A stretch of 64,000 nucleotides of DNA, taken from positions 372,001 to 436,000 of the forward strand of contig NZ_CP013372.1 in the NCBI RefSeq assembly GCF_001522585.2, in the 5' to 3' direction. A program made the position numbers and the translations under genes. Each line of letters starts with the position of its first letter. Within the stretch, counting starts at the first letter, position 1. This DNA comes from Burkholderia sp. NRF60-BP8. GTDB taxonomy: Bacteria > Pseudomonadota > Gammaproteobacteria > Burkholderiales > Burkholderiaceae. The notes below the pieces were generated by a model. That model saw only the letters and a list, made by a program, of their open reading frames with translations. It did not search any database and was not told the DNA's origin. Positions 16,605 through 25,585 of the stretch are shown here, piece by piece.

Positions 16605-17171
16605 ATGTACCTTACGGAAGAAGTGCGTATCGCGCGCCCGGCTACCCGTCGCGCGCATGCCGCGGCGTTGCCGTCGGGCAGGCAGCTTGCCCGGCAGTTG
16701 ATGGTGACGGTTCGCGCGGCGGACGTGCTGTTGCGCCAGGCGATTCGCGTGCCCGATCGCCATCAATGGTCGGTCGACGCCGAGCGCGTCGATGCGGCCG
16801 GCGGCCCGCTCGCCGCGTGGGATTCCCACGTGACGTTCCGGATCGTCAAGGTATGCGCGCCGGCGCTCGATGCGCACGCGTGCGCGGCCGACCCCGATCA
16901 AGTGGCGGTCGAAATCCGATTGTTTCTTCCCGAACAGGCTTACGTCGCCGAGCGGCGCATCGGCATCTTCGGCCGACGGCACGGTCAACGCTTCAGCGCG
17001 ACGCTGTCGGTCACGGCCGGTTCGCAGTGGGGCGGCCGGCGCAGCGAGCGCGTGCCGCCGACCGGGCGGCACGTGCACGGCGACACGCTGGAAGCGCTCG
17101 TCGATACGGTGGCCGGCATCGTCAATGCGGCACTGGGCGTGGCCGCGTATGGCGCGAGCGCCCACGGGTGA
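16605..17171 (+). CDS. Hypothetical protein, 188 residues
   Basis: Not recognised. The start is well supported by GGGAGG six bases before the ATG. The protein is soluble, without signal peptide or membrane segment. It begins with a basic stretch, has a central strand-rich part (HVTFRIVKV, VAVEIRLFLPEQAYVAERRI) and ends with a helix ending in AAYGASAHG. It lies between two regulators with no enzyme partner. The opposite strand is also open here, but that frame lacks a ribosome site and recognisable content. Confidence 0.65.
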   Translation: MYLTEEVRIARPATRRAHAAALPSGRQLARQLMVTVRAADVLLRQAIRVPDRHQWSVDAERVDAAGGPLAAWDSHVTFRIVKVCAPALDAHACAADPDQVAVEIRLFLPEQAYVAERRIGIFGRRHGQRFSATLSVTAGSQWGGRRSERVPPTGRHVHGDTLEALVDTVAGIVNAALGVAAYGASAHG

Positions 17172-17198
17172 CGCCGCGGCGAGCGGGCGCGGCCGGGC

Positions 17199-18074
17199 TC
17201 AGGCGTCGCCGGCCTGTCCGGTCTGCCGTTGCAGGTCTTCCATCAATTGTTCCGCGAGGAAGTCGCACGGCGGCCGTTTCGACTTGGTGCTGCGCGCGAG
17301 GATCAGCTCGAGCGGCGGCAGGTCGGGCAAGCCGTGCGAGCGGCCGAGCATCGACAGTTGCGCGGGAATCGCGCAGCGGGCGAGCGGCGCGACCGCGAGG
17401 CCGGCTTCGACCATGCTGAGCAGCCCGAGCAGGCTCGGGCTTTCATACGACGTGCGGTACGGCACTTTCGCGCGTTCGAGGCTGCGGATCGCGTTCTCGC
17501 GCGCGACGCTGCCCGGCATGAACACCGCGATCGGCAACGGCCGTTCCTCCCAGACGCGCGGCCCGTTCGTCATCGCGGCCCACGCCATCGGCTCGTGGCG
17601 GATGAAGTCGCCGGTGAGCCCCTTGATGCGCGTCCCGCATACGAGATCGACGGTGCCCTCCTTGATCAGTGGCGCGAGCGCGCTGCTCGGCAGCCCCATC
17701 ACCTGGATCTCGACCTTCGGATAGGTCGCGGAGAATTTTTTCAGCACCGACGGCAGCAGCGACGACGCATAGTCGTCCGGCACGCCGATCACGACCTTGC
17801 CGGTCACCTCCGGCCGCACCACGGCCGCCCATGCCTCGTCGCGCAGCGCCAGCATTCGTCTGGCGAATCCCAGCAGCACCTCGCCCTCGCGCGTCAGCAC
17901 GATGCTGCGCGGCTTGCGCACGAACAGCGGCCGGCCGATCGCGTCTTCCAGGCTCTTGATCTGCATGCTCACCGCCGACTGCGAGCGGTTCACGGCCTCG
18001 GCCGCGCGGGTCATGTTGCCGGTTTCCGCGACGGCGACGACGGTGGCCAGTACGTCGTGATCGAGCATCTTCAT
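17199..18074 (-). CDS. LysR-family transcriptional regulator
   Basis: 291 residues. Helix-turn-helix at about residues 18-37 (ETGNMTRAAEAVNRSQSAVS), then IKSLEDAIGRPLFVR and an effector domain starting VVIGVPDDYASSLLP, as in regulators of the same subgroup as the one at 15212. The N-terminus has two close ATGs (18074 and 18068); the first is used. It is divergent from the DUF3422 gene across 160 bp. No target is evident. Confidence 0.88.
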   Translation of the reverse strand: MKMLDHDVLATVVAVAETGNMTRAAEAVNRSQSAVSMQIKSLEDAIGRPLFVRKPRSIVLTREGEVLLGFARRMLALRDEAWAAVVRPEVTGKVVIGVPDDYASSLLPSVLKKFSATYPKVEIQVMGLPSSALAPLIKEGTVDLVCGTRIKGLTGDFIRHEPMAWAAMTNGPRVWEERPLPIAVFMPGSVARENAIRSLERAKVPYRTSYESPSLLGLLSMVEAGLAVAPLARCAIPAQLSMLGRSHGLPDLPPLELILARSTKSKRPPCDFLAEQLMEDLQRQTGQAGDA

Positions 18075-18234
18075 GGGTATCAGGAAAACTGAACGTAACG
18101 ATCAGCATTATGCGTTTTTATTGTTGCTGCGTGTCTGCCATAGTGCCATCACGTTTGCGCATCGCCCGAGCATGGCGCGGCGCTCGGGCCGGACGTCCGG
18201 CGTGCGGGACTGAACAGGAAAGCGTGGTGAATCG

Positions 18235-19554
18235 ATGATGGACCATCCGTTGCGCGCCGCACTGGCCGCGGAATTGCATGCCCGGCCGTTCCTGCGGCTC
18301 GCCGAAGCGGTGTCGCTCACGCATTACGCGATCTACGCGGACGGCCAGCCCGACATCCACGAAACGCTGCTGCACGCGCTGTGCCGCGACACGGGCATCG
18401 ACGCGCCGCATGAAGGCGCGACGCACTACGCGGTGCGCTCGCCGTGCGGCTGGCACCTGAAGTGGGAGCGCCACACCGAATTCTCGACCTTCACGTTCGT
18501 CGCGCCGCGTCGCGACACCGGTTATTTCGACGATGTCGCGATCGCCGGCATTCCGGCTGCGTGGTTCGCGCGGCTGGCCGGCATCCGCTTCGTCGCGGTG
18601 CGGATGGAGCTGCTGTCGGGCGACGCCGCGCGGCTCGCGTGCGGCGAACTGCGGCGCTGGATCGACGGGCCCGCGCTCGTCGGCAGCCGCGTGCTCGGCG
18701 GCGGCAAGGTGTTCTGCGACTGGCACGTGCGCGACGACGGCTTCATGCGCTTTCTCGTCGTCGACGAGGATTTCCGCGAGGAGCAGGGCGGCCGGCTGTT
18801 GCAGCGTCTGTACGAAATCGAGACGTACCGGATGATGGCGCTGCTTGCGCTGCCGGTCGCACGCCGGATGAGCCGCGAGCTCGACGAGATTCACGCGGCG
18901 CTGCATGCGTTGATGCAGCGGATGGACGCGAGCGGCGCCGACGGCGACGACGCGGCGCTGCTCGTCAAGCTCACGCATCTCGCGGTGCGGGTCGAATCGT
19001 TGTCGGGATCGGGGGCGCGCTTCAGCGCGTCGCGCGCATACGAGAAGCTCGTGCTGGCGCGCATCCAGGAGTTGCGCGAGGAGCGTATCGAAGGGATGCC
19101 GACGATCGCCGAATTCATGGAACGGCGCTTCGCGCCGGCAATGGAAACGTGCCGCAGCGTATGGGCGCGCCACGAACAGATCGCCGCGCGGATCGCGCGA
19201 GCGGTCGACCTGCTGCGCACCCGCGTGAATCTCGCGCAGGAAAAGGACGTCACGCGGCTGCTGGCCGGCATGGAGCGCACCGCGCGCAACCAGCTTCATT
19301 TGCAGCACGCGGTCGAAGGGCTGTCGGTGGCCGCCATTTCGTACTACGTGCTGTCGCTCGCGACGGCGGCGTTCAAGGCGCTGCACGTGATGAACCTGCC
19401 GGTCGATCCGGAACTCGCGGAAGGGCTGCTGATCGCGCCGGTCGTGTTCGCGGTGATCCACATCACGCGACGCACGCGCGCGCAGCTTGCGCGGTCCGAA
19501 GCGGCGCATGGCGGGGAGCCCGTGCATGCGGGCGCGTTGAAGCGGGCCGGCTAG
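18235..19554 (+). CDS. DUF3422 family protein
   Basis: 439 residues. The opening HPLRAALAAELHARPFLRL is the hallmark of the DUF3422 family, which is widespread in proteobacteria and has no known function. The body is a long alpha-helical region; near the C-terminus two membrane-spanning stretches are seen (ISYYVLSLATAAFKAL and GLLIAPVVFAVIHI), so it is probably an inner-membrane-anchored cytoplasmic protein. Two ATGs are adjacent at the start. It stands alone upstream of a 66-residue orphan gene. Confidence 0.85.
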   Translation: MMDHPLRAALAAELHARPFLRLAEAVSLTHYAIYADGQPDIHETLLHALCRDTGIDAPHEGATHYAVRSPCGWHLKWERHTEFSTFTFVAPRRDTGYFDDVAIAGIPAAWFARLAGIRFVAVRMELLSGDAARLACGELRRWIDGPALVGSRVLGGGKVFCDWHVRDDGFMRFLVVDEDFREEQGGRLLQRLYEIETYRMMALLALPVARRMSRELDEIHAALHALMQRMDASGADGDDAALLVKLTHLAVRVESLSGSGARFSASRAYEKLVLARIQELREERIEGMPTIAEFMERRFAPAMETCRSVWARHEQIAARIARAVDLLRTRVNLAQEKDVTRLLAGMERTARNQLHLQHAVEGLSVAAISYYVLSLATAAFKALHVMNLPVDPELAEGLLIAPVVFAVIHITRRTRAQLARSEAAHGGEPVHAGALKRAG

Positions 19555-19588
19555 AACATTAACGACATATCAAAGCAAAGGAGTGGAG

Positions 19589-19789
19589 ATGACTTTCATG
19601 CAAACGCAACACGCATGCTTCAGCGGTATCGATGCCTTCGACGAACCGGCCCAGGATGAAACCGGCGCACCGGAAGACGTGCGCGTGAGCTCGTATCAGG
19701 CCGTGCTGCAGGAGCCGACGACGTCGCTCGTCGGCGGGACGATCGATCGGCCGGAGGTCGCGGCGGTGGCGATCCTCGGGTACAACTGA
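19589..19789 (+). CDS. Small orphan protein, 66 residues
   Basis: Not recognised. AAAGGAGTGGAG before the ATG is one of the strongest ribosome sites in this part of the window, which argues for real translation. The peptide starts MTFMQTQHACFSG, is acidic in the middle (DEPAQDETGAPED) and ends with a short hydrophobic strand. It has one cysteine and no signal peptide. It begins 34 bp after the DUF3422 stop and may be co-transcribed with it. Confidence 0.6.
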   Translation: MTFMQTQHACFSGIDAFDEPAQDETGAPEDVRVSSYQAVLQEPTTSLVGGTIDRPEVAAVAILGYN

Positions 19790-19996
19790 CGCGCGTTTCC
19801 TGCGCATCGTATCGACGTAGCGCGGGCGTTGCGTTCGAGTGAGATGGCGTGGTCGTCCTGGCCTGACGACGGCGCTGACGATGGCGTTCGCGGTGGCATT
19901 TTCGGTGGCGTGAGCGCACGACGTCGCGCTATAGTCGTGCGATGCCCGCCGCGGGTGCCGCACGCCCGGCGCTCCATTCACGCACGCGTTCGCCCG

Positions 19997-20431
19997 ATGA
20001 CACCCCATCCCGACGTCACCCTGCAATTGACCGATACCGGTCAACCGGCCGCCCGAGACTTCATCAGCCGCAAGCTCGGCGAATTCAACCATGCGATGAC
20101 GGGGCGCGCCGATGCATCCGCGCTCGACATCTACGTGACCGACTCCGCGACCGGCGAGGTATTGGGCGGCCTCACCGGCCGGACGTCGCTCGGCCTGTTC
20201 TTCATCGACCTGTTCTATCTGCCCGACTCGCTGCGCGGCGGCGGCTTCGGCAGCCGGCTGCTGCGCGAGGCGGAAGCGGAAGCGAAGCGGCGCGGTTGCG
20301 CGCGTGCGGTGCTGTACACGATCTCGTTCCAGGCGCCGGATTTCTACCGGAAGCACGGTTACGAGACGTTCGGCGAAGTGCCGTGCGAGCCGGAAGGCGC
20401 GGCGCGCGTGTTCATGGTCAAGGCGCTTTGA
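19997..20431 (+). CDS. GNAT-family N-acetyltransferase
   Basis: 144 residues, a single GNAT domain. Motif A is plain (LFYLPDSLRGGGFGSRLLRE, about residues 73-92, with the R-x-x-G-x-G/S acetyl-CoA loop), followed by AVLYTISFQAPDFYRKHGYE, the motif B region. The start MTPHPDVTLQL is chosen by domain extent; no strong ribosome site is seen. Its 3' end overlaps the convergent LuxR-type gene by 14 bp. The acceptor substrate is unknown. Confidence 0.85.
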   Translation: MTPHPDVTLQLTDTGQPAARDFISRKLGEFNHAMTGRADASALDIYVTDSATGEVLGGLTGRTSLGLFFIDLFYLPDSLRGGGFGSRLLREAEAEAKRRGCARAVLYTISFQAPDFYRKHGYETFGEVPCEPEGAARVFMVKAL

Positions 20432-21323
20432 GCGGCAGCGGGCAGCCCGCCCGTTCGCTATGCGACCCGGTACGCGATCCAGAGACGGGGAGTACGGCAG
20501 TCGCCGCGCCCCACGCGGCGAGTTCGCGCTTCGTGCGCACGCCGAGCTTCGCGAATGCGCGCTTCACGTACGACTCGGCCGACGCGACGCGCACGCCGAG
20601 AATCCCGGCGGTTTCCGGGACGGTCTTGCCGGAGAGCAGGTGCTTGCAGGTTTCGTATTCGCGTTTCGACAGCTTCACGCCGTCGGCCGCGAGCCGCGCA
20701 TCGAATTGCGCGAGCGGATGGACGTCGGGCGCCGCGTGCGCGATGCGCCGCGCGGCAGTGGTCGACGCATGCAGTTCGAGCAGCGGAAACAGCATGTCGC
20801 TGATGCTGCGGAAGCGGTTCATCTCGGCGAGCGTGAACGGCGGCCGATCGCGGCCGCGCTCCAGTGCGATCGAATGCTGCGAATAGCGCGTGCCGCGCGC
20901 GAGCACGCATTCATGCCCGATATGCACGTCGTCGAACAGCCGCTGGCGGAATTCGCCGGGCGGAATCGCGTCGATGTCGCGCACGACGAGCATCGTGCCC
21001 GTCTTGCCGCGCAGCCCCGCGAACAGCGGGTCGCTGTCGAGAAAGCGCTCGTAGTAGAGCGTCATCACGTCGGAGATGTCGGCGGACGTGGCGCCGATGC
21101 CGCTGCTGCCGATCCATTCGCAACGGTAGCCGGTGGGCATCGTGCCGTCGACGCGCGAACGTTCGACGTGCGCGACGTCGAGCGGCACGATGTCGTTCAG
21201 CAGTTGCGTGAGGCGCGGCACGAAATGCGGCGTGCCGACCCTCTCGATCAGCTCGCCCAATGTCTTGAACGATACGTTGAAGCGATCGTCGTCGCGGTGG
21301 GAGGCGTTCACGTTGAGCAGCAT
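20418..21323 (-). CDS. LuxR-family (NarL/FixJ-type HTH) transcriptional regulator
   Basis: 301 residues. The C-terminal part (LSKREYETCKHLLSGKTVPE through SAESYVKRAFAKLGV, about residues 218-265) is a GerE-type helix-turn-helix. The N-terminal 200 residues are a sensory region not recognised as an autoinducer-binding or receiver domain; no phosphoacceptor aspartate pattern is seen. Similar stand-alone regulators are common in Burkholderia. No synthase or target operon adjoins it. Confidence 0.82.
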   Translation of the reverse strand: MLLNVNASHRDDDRFNVSFKTLGELIERVGTPHFVPRLTQLLNDIVPLDVAHVERSRVDGTMPTGYRCEWIGSSGIGATSADISDVMTLYYERFLDSDPLFAGLRGKTGTMLVVRDIDAIPPGEFRQRLFDDVHIGHECVLARGTRYSQHSIALERGRDRPPFTLAEMNRFRSISDMLFPLLELHASTTAARRIAHAAPDVHPLAQFDARLAADGVKLSKREYETCKHLLSGKTVPETAGILGVRVASAESYVKRAFAKLGVRTKRELAAWGAATAVLPVSGSRTGSHSERAGCPLPLKAP

Positions 21324-21867
21324 GCGGTTACCAAGGGACTGTTCCGCCCATCATGCACGTTCCCCCGATACGAAAAAAGCACGCGCGAGGGCCGGGCATC
21401 GGAACGGCCGCCCGTCGTTGGCGGAAGCAGGGCCTCGAAGCGGCTGGATTCTAGCGCTTGCCGCGACGGACGTCATCAGGGGGAAATACCGGCAGGCGTC
21501 TGCCGATCCGTTCGCCCCGTAAAACGTCGCGGGTCATTCCGAAGCGGGCATGCGGGAGCAGTGTAAGCGAGGACCCGTGCCGCCACCGTTTTCAATCGGG
21601 CGACATACGCTTCCGAGGACTTCCCCGAGCACGGACGACCTGCCGCCGCGCGCATGCATGGGCCAAGTCGAGACGCGCGACTTCGGAGGAGCGCAAGCGG
21701 CCGGGGGGCAACGTGCGGATCGTCGGCATCGGTACCGATACATGTGCGTCGCCGACTATGCAGTCGGCTATCCTCACGACCATCGCACGCGATGGGTGTC
21801 GGCGGTGGCGACGCCGCACGGGCGCAGCGATCGAGCAGGGCGGCGCGCATGTGCCGCCCTCGTGCCC
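21324..21867. other. 544-bp gap, no gene seen
   Basis: The gap lies between the start of the LuxR-type gene and the end of the leftward MFS gene. Short open frames exist on both strands but none has a ribosome site or a recognisable product. It must contain the LuxR-type gene promoter at its left end. Confidence 0.5.
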
Positions 21868-23259
21868 TCATGCGTCGATGCGCTCGACCTTGCCGACGAG
21901 CAGCCCGTACGACAGGCTGCCCGCGAGCGCCATCGCGGCGATGTAGGTGATCGCGCGCGAGAAGTCCGCGCCGTCGACCAGCAGCCCGATCACGATCGGC
22001 GTCGCGATCGCGGACAGGTTGCCGATCAGGTTGAATACGCCGCCCGTGAGGCCGAGCAGCCGCGCGGGCGCGAGCCCCGACACGAGCGACCACGTGATCG
22101 ACGCGAAGCCGTTGCCGAAAAAGGCGATCGTCATGAACGCGATCACCCAGCCGGTGGAGCTCACGTAGTTCGCGCCGATGATGCAGGTCGAGATCAGCAG
22201 CCCCGAGATGATCGGCAGCTTGCGCGCGAAGCCTTGCGAGGCGCCGCGCCGCATCAGCCAGTCCGACAGCACGCCCGAGCAGAGCACGCCGACGAACGCG
22301 GCGAGGAACGGCAGCGACGCGAGGAAGCCCGACTTGATGAAGTCCATCCCGCGATACTTGACGAGATAGGTCGGAAACCACGTGAGGAAGAACCACAGCG
22401 TCGAATTCAGCGCGAACTGGCCGACGTAGATGCCCCACAGCTTGCGCCGGCCGAGCACGACGCCGAGGTCGCGCCACGTCGACGGCGTGCGTTCGCTGCG
22501 CGCCGCGACGCGGTCCTCGAGATCGACGAGCCCGCCGCCGTCGCGGATCAGCGCGATTTCGGCCGCATTGACGCCGCGAAACGCGCGCGGCTCGCGATAC
22601 ACCGCGTACCAGATCGCGGCCCACGCGATGCCGGCGAGGCCGGTCGCGACAAACACCATGTGCCAGCCGAGATGCGCCTGCAGCCATGCGAGCACCGGCG
22701 TGAGGAACGCGAGGCCGACGAATTGCCCCGACGTATAGCCGCCGATCGCGCTCGCGCGCTCGCGGGTCGGGAACCACGTCGTCACCACGCGGTTGTTGAT
22801 CGGGTAGGCCGGCGCTTCCAGCGCGCCGACTGCAAGACGCAGCACGATGAGCCCGACGAACGAACCGGCGAAACCGAGCAGCAGCGTCGCGGCAGACCAC
22901 AGCGCGAGCGCACCCGCATACAGCACGCGCGGCGACACCTTGTCGACGAGCCAGCCGCCCGGGATCTGCATCAGCGCATAGGTCCAGCCGAACGCGGAGA
23001 ACACGAGGCCCGCGCGGACCGGATCGATGTTCAGTTCCTTGAACAGCTCGGGCGCCGCGATCGACAGGTTGCTGCGGTCGAGATAGTTGATCACGACGGT
23101 GACGAACAGCAGCGCGAGGATCAGCAGCCGCTTGCGGCTCGGCGGCGTGGCGGGGGCCGCGGACACGGCCGCGCGGGCGGCGGATTCGGATGAGGGACCG
23201 GTGTGCGCGGACGGCCCCGCGTTCGGGTTGGCGTGGGTGCGTGACGCGGATTGGGCCAC
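21868..23259 (-). CDS. MFS transporter, anion:cation symporter (ACS) type
   Basis: 463 residues with about twelve membrane segments after a 40-residue low-complexity, S/A/P-rich N-terminus. VINYLDRSNLSIAAP in the first segment and the GWTYALMQIPGGWLVD loop are typical of the ACS group that includes glucarate, galactonate and hexuronate carriers. It starts at GTG with AGGAGA nine bases upstream. No catabolic genes flank it, so the substrate is open. A palindrome lies upstream at 23379. Confidence 0.87.
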   Translation of the reverse strand: MAQSASRTHANPNAGPSAHTGPSSESAARAAVSAAPATPPSRKRLLILALLFVTVVINYLDRSNLSIAAPELFKELNIDPVRAGLVFSAFGWTYALMQIPGGWLVDKVSPRVLYAGALALWSAATLLLGFAGSFVGLIVLRLAVGALEAPAYPINNRVVTTWFPTRERASAIGGYTSGQFVGLAFLTPVLAWLQAHLGWHMVFVATGLAGIAWAAIWYAVYREPRAFRGVNAAEIALIRDGGGLVDLEDRVAARSERTPSTWRDLGVVLGRRKLWGIYVGQFALNSTLWFFLTWFPTYLVKYRGMDFIKSGFLASLPFLAAFVGVLCSGVLSDWLMRRGASQGFARKLPIISGLLISTCIIGANYVSSTGWVIAFMTIAFFGNGFASITWSLVSGLAPARLLGLTGGVFNLIGNLSAIATPIVIGLLVDGADFSRAITYIAAMALAGSLSYGLLVGKVERIDA

Positions 23260-23378
23260 GGTCGTCTCCTGTGTTCTATGCGCCGGCCGGCGCTCGCGAA
23301 CGAGGCGGCCGAATCGAATGGCGTTGGGGCGAACGTTAGAACCGTGGTGCGGCGTGCGTCAACATTTGGGCAGGCATC

Positions 23379-23390
23379 CCCATTAATGGG
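23379..23390. promoter_or_regulatory. Palindrome upstream of the ACS-type carrier
   Basis: CCCATTAATGGG is a perfect 12-bp palindrome 120 bp before the MFS start. It resembles a small dimer operator; the regulator is not known. Confidence 0.35.
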
Positions 23391-23473
23391 ACGCTCGACG
23401 CTCAATATGTGGGAACGGACGCCGACAGGCGTGTGTCGGCGTCGTCACGAAACGAGAGCGGCCGGGCGACCGT

Positions 23474-23842
23474 TCAGCCGCGCGTGCCGTCGTCGCGATA
23501 GCCGTTCTTGCCGACGAAGATCTCCTTCAACGCGGCGCGCAGCGTGAGCGGATCGTACTGGCCGGGCGCGAGATGAATCACGTAACGCGTGTGGCCGTCG
23601 AGACGTGCGGCGATGCCCGGCTCGATCTCGACGTCGATCGTATCGTCCGTCAGCCGCACCGACAGATCCTTGACGCGCACGTTGAGCTGGTCGCGCACCA
23701 TCACTTCGATCAGCGTGTCGTCCGGAAAGCGCGACAGCGCGAGGCAATAGTCCTGCTCCGCATCGTGACAGTAGATGTTGGCGAAGCTTTCGTCGTCGTC
23801 GAGGTCGGACGTGGCCGCGCCGACGGTAGCGTGAAGTTCCAT
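23474..23842 (-). CDS. Hypothetical protein, 122 residues
   Basis: Not recognised. A soluble, acidic protein rich in beta strands (LIEVMVRDQLNVRVKDLSV, DTIDVEIEPGIAARL). AGGAAC precedes its ATG. It lies 22 bp after the HxlR-type regulator and is likely co-transcribed with it. Confidence 0.65.
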   Translation of the reverse strand: MELHATVGAATSDLDDDESFANIYCHDAEQDYCLALSRFPDDTLIEVMVRDQLNVRVKDLSVRLTDDTIDVEIEPGIAARLDGHTRYVIHLAPGQYDPLTLRAALKEIFVGKNGYRDDGTRG

Positions 23843-23864
23843 GAACGAAGTTCCTGCCGAAGGG

Positions 23865-24251
23865 TTAGGGGTGAGTGTGAGCGTGCGTCGTCGTGTCGAC
23901 CGCAGCGGCGTCGTCGGGCATCGCGTCGGCGTGCGCGTCGCGCGCCTTCAGCCACAGCCCGAATTCGCGCATGACGTCGACCACCGGCCGCAGCCGGTCG
24001 CCGTCCGCGGTGAGATCGTACTCGACGCGCACCGGCACTTCCGGATAGATGGTCCGTCGCACGAGCCCCGCGTCTTCCAGTGCGCGCAGGTCGAGCGTCA
24101 GCATGCGCTGCGAGATGCCCGGCATGTCGCGCCGCAGGTCGCTGAAGCGGCGCGGCCCGTCGAGCAGATACGACACCAGCAGCAGCCGCCAGCGGCCGCC
24201 GAGCAGGCGCATCGCTTCTTCAACGGAACATCCTGTCGCACTCGTTTTCAT
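23865..24251 (-). CDS. HxlR-family transcriptional regulator
   Basis: 128 residues. The winged-helix core is typical: CSVEEAMRLLGGRWRLLLVS, then FSDLRRDMPGISQRMLTLDL and LRALEDAGLVRRTIYPEVPV. The conserved early cysteine (Cys8) that some members use to sense quinones or electrophiles is present. The C-terminal tail is short and His/Asp-rich. It is divergent from a glutathione S-transferase gene across 136 bp with an inverted repeat, so it probably represses that gene and itself. Confidence 0.9.
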   Translation of the reverse strand: MKTSATGCSVEEAMRLLGGRWRLLLVSYLLDGPRRFSDLRRDMPGISQRMLTLDLRALEDAGLVRRTIYPEVPVRVEYDLTADGDRLRPVVDVMREFGLWLKARDAHADAMPDDAAAVDTTTHAHTHP

Positions 24252-24278
24252 CGTGCCGAATCCTGGTCGGTAAATTTT

Positions 24279-24295
24279 TTGTGACTACGGCACAA
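24279..24295. promoter_or_regulatory. Inverted-repeat candidate HxlR operator
   Basis: TTGTG and CACAA are perfect inverted arms around ACTACGG in the divergent gap between the HxlR and GST genes. Confidence 0.5.
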
Positions 24296-24387
24296 ACGAC
24301 TGCCGTCTTCCCGGCGCTGCGCCGATGCGAGATATTAGCGCCCGCGTCGCGGCGAATCGATACATGGACCACCCACCAAGGAAACGC

Positions 24388-25020
24388 ATGAAGCTCTATC
24401 ACGCTCCCGGCAGCTGTTCGCAGGCGATCTGCATCGTGCTGCGCGAAGGCGGATTCGACGCCGAGATCGTCAAGGTCGACGCGCGCAAGCATGTCGTCGA
24501 AGACGGCCGCAACTACTACGACGTGACCGAACTCGGCTACGTGCCGCTGCTCGAACTCGACGACGGCACGATGCTGCGCGAAGGGCCGGTGATCGCCCAG
24601 TATCTCGCCGACCAGCGCCCGGAAGCCGCGCTTGCGCCCGCTTACGGCACGCTCGCGCGCTACCGGCTGATGGAATGGCTCAACTTTCTCGCCACCGAGA
24701 TCCACAAGGGCTTCATCCCGCTGCTGTATGCGGTGCAGGCGGGGAAGTACGTGGAGCCCGTGCGGCAGAAGCTCGACGGCCGCTTCGCATGGATCGACCG
24801 CCAGCTCGACGGCAGGACGTTCGTTACCGGCGACACGTTCACGGTCGCCGATGCGTACCTGTTCGCGCTGACCGGTTGGGGCAAGGCGGACTGGATGCGT
24901 TCGGTGTACCACGCGGATATCGACCTGAGCCGGCATGCGCATCTGCGCGCATGGTATGAGCGGGTGCGCGAGCGGCCGGCCGTGCAGGCCGTGCTGGCGG
25001 CGGACGGTCTGCTGCGATGA
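24388..25020 (+). CDS. Glutathione S-transferase (beta-class-like)
   Basis: 210 residues. N-terminal thioredoxin-like domain begins MKLYHAPGSCSQAICIVLRE, with a cysteine at residue 10 as in bacterial beta-class GSTs, and contains VPLLELDDG and the GSH-binding acidic/Ser region replaced by REGPVIAQYLAD. The all-helical C-terminal domain includes GDTFTVADAYLFALTGW. AAGGAAA precedes the ATG. It probably conjugates or reduces electrophiles under HxlR control. Confidence 0.9.
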   Translation: MKLYHAPGSCSQAICIVLREGGFDAEIVKVDARKHVVEDGRNYYDVTELGYVPLLELDDGTMLREGPVIAQYLADQRPEAALAPAYGTLARYRLMEWLNFLATEIHKGFIPLLYAVQAGKYVEPVRQKLDGRFAWIDRQLDGRTFVTGDTFTVADAYLFALTGWGKADWMRSVYHADIDLSRHAHLRAWYERVRERPAVQAVLAADGLLR

Positions 25021-25091
25021 CGCGCGGCGGCGGCAGGGAACGCGTGTCGTTTTGCCGTAGCGACGCCGCGCCATGCCGCAATGGGCCGCGC

Positions 25092-25097
25092 TATAAT
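25092..25097 (+). promoter_or_regulatory. Consensus -10 box next to the start codon
   Basis: TATAAT ends eight bases before the ATG at 25105, so transcription would begin at or next to the start codon and give a leaderless mRNA. No good -35 is seen at normal spacing, suggesting activator dependence. Confidence 0.45.
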
Positions 25098-25104
25098 CGC
25101 GGCC

Positions 25105-25494
25105 ATGAAATGGCTTCGGACCTTCATCCTGTTGCTGCTGTGCGCGGTGCTGCCCATCAGTGGGCTGGCAGCCAGCGGCCTGACCGGTGAATGTCCGATG
25201 CAGCACACGATGCCGATGGAGGCGGGCACGGGCACGATGAACATGGCCATGTCCGCCGACATGAGCGACTGCGATTCGATGCAGTCGTCATCCGCCGATC
25301 GCGCGAAGGCCAAAGCCAAGGGCATGGCCTGCAAGGTGACGGCCCAATGCCAGTTCGGCAGTCTCTACCACCCGGCCGCCCGCTCCGGCATCAGCCGCCC
25401 CGCTGCATTCACCAGCACGATCGTCTTCCACTACACGCAGTCCATCCCGGTCCGCGACCCGAACGGGTTGTGGCGCCCTCCACGCATCAGCTGA
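25105..25494 (+). CDS. Small exported Met/His/Cys-rich protein (CzcI/CopL-like position)
   Basis: 129 residues. A signal peptide is clear (MKWLRTFILLLLCAVLPISG, cleavage near LAAS). The mature part has ECPMQHTMPMEAGTGTMNM and two more cysteines (ACKVTAQC), a composition suited to binding soft metals such as Cu(I). It is the first gene of the RND metal-efflux operon, where small exported proteins of the CzcI/CopL kind are often found. Function as metal binder or modulator is inference from composition and place. Confidence 0.7.
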   Translation: MKWLRTFILLLLCAVLPISGLAASGLTGECPMQHTMPMEAGTGTMNMAMSADMSDCDSMQSSSADRAKAKAKGMACKVTAQCQFGSLYHPAARSGISRPAAFTSTIVFHYTQSIPVRDPNGLWRPPRIS

Positions 25495-25585
25495 TCCCGA
25501 TTTGACCGGTTCGCCGCGTACGCGGTGAGGTTCGTCCTGTGCGCAGGACGTGGAATCCCTTTGGGTTCCGATTTGGGGTTACACC

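Noticed and set aside
16500..17165. 221-codon leftward frame opposite the 188-residue orphan
   Set aside because: The rightward gene has a strong ribosome site; the leftward frame has none and an antisense-like composition.
18118..19527. 469-codon frame antisense to the DUF3422 gene
   Set aside because: The sense strand has the DUF3422 signature; the antisense protein is R/H-rich without motifs.
21458..21946. Rightward 162-codon frame in the 21324-21867 gap
   Set aside because: It runs into the 3' end of the MFS gene in antisense, without a ribosome site or protein-like content.
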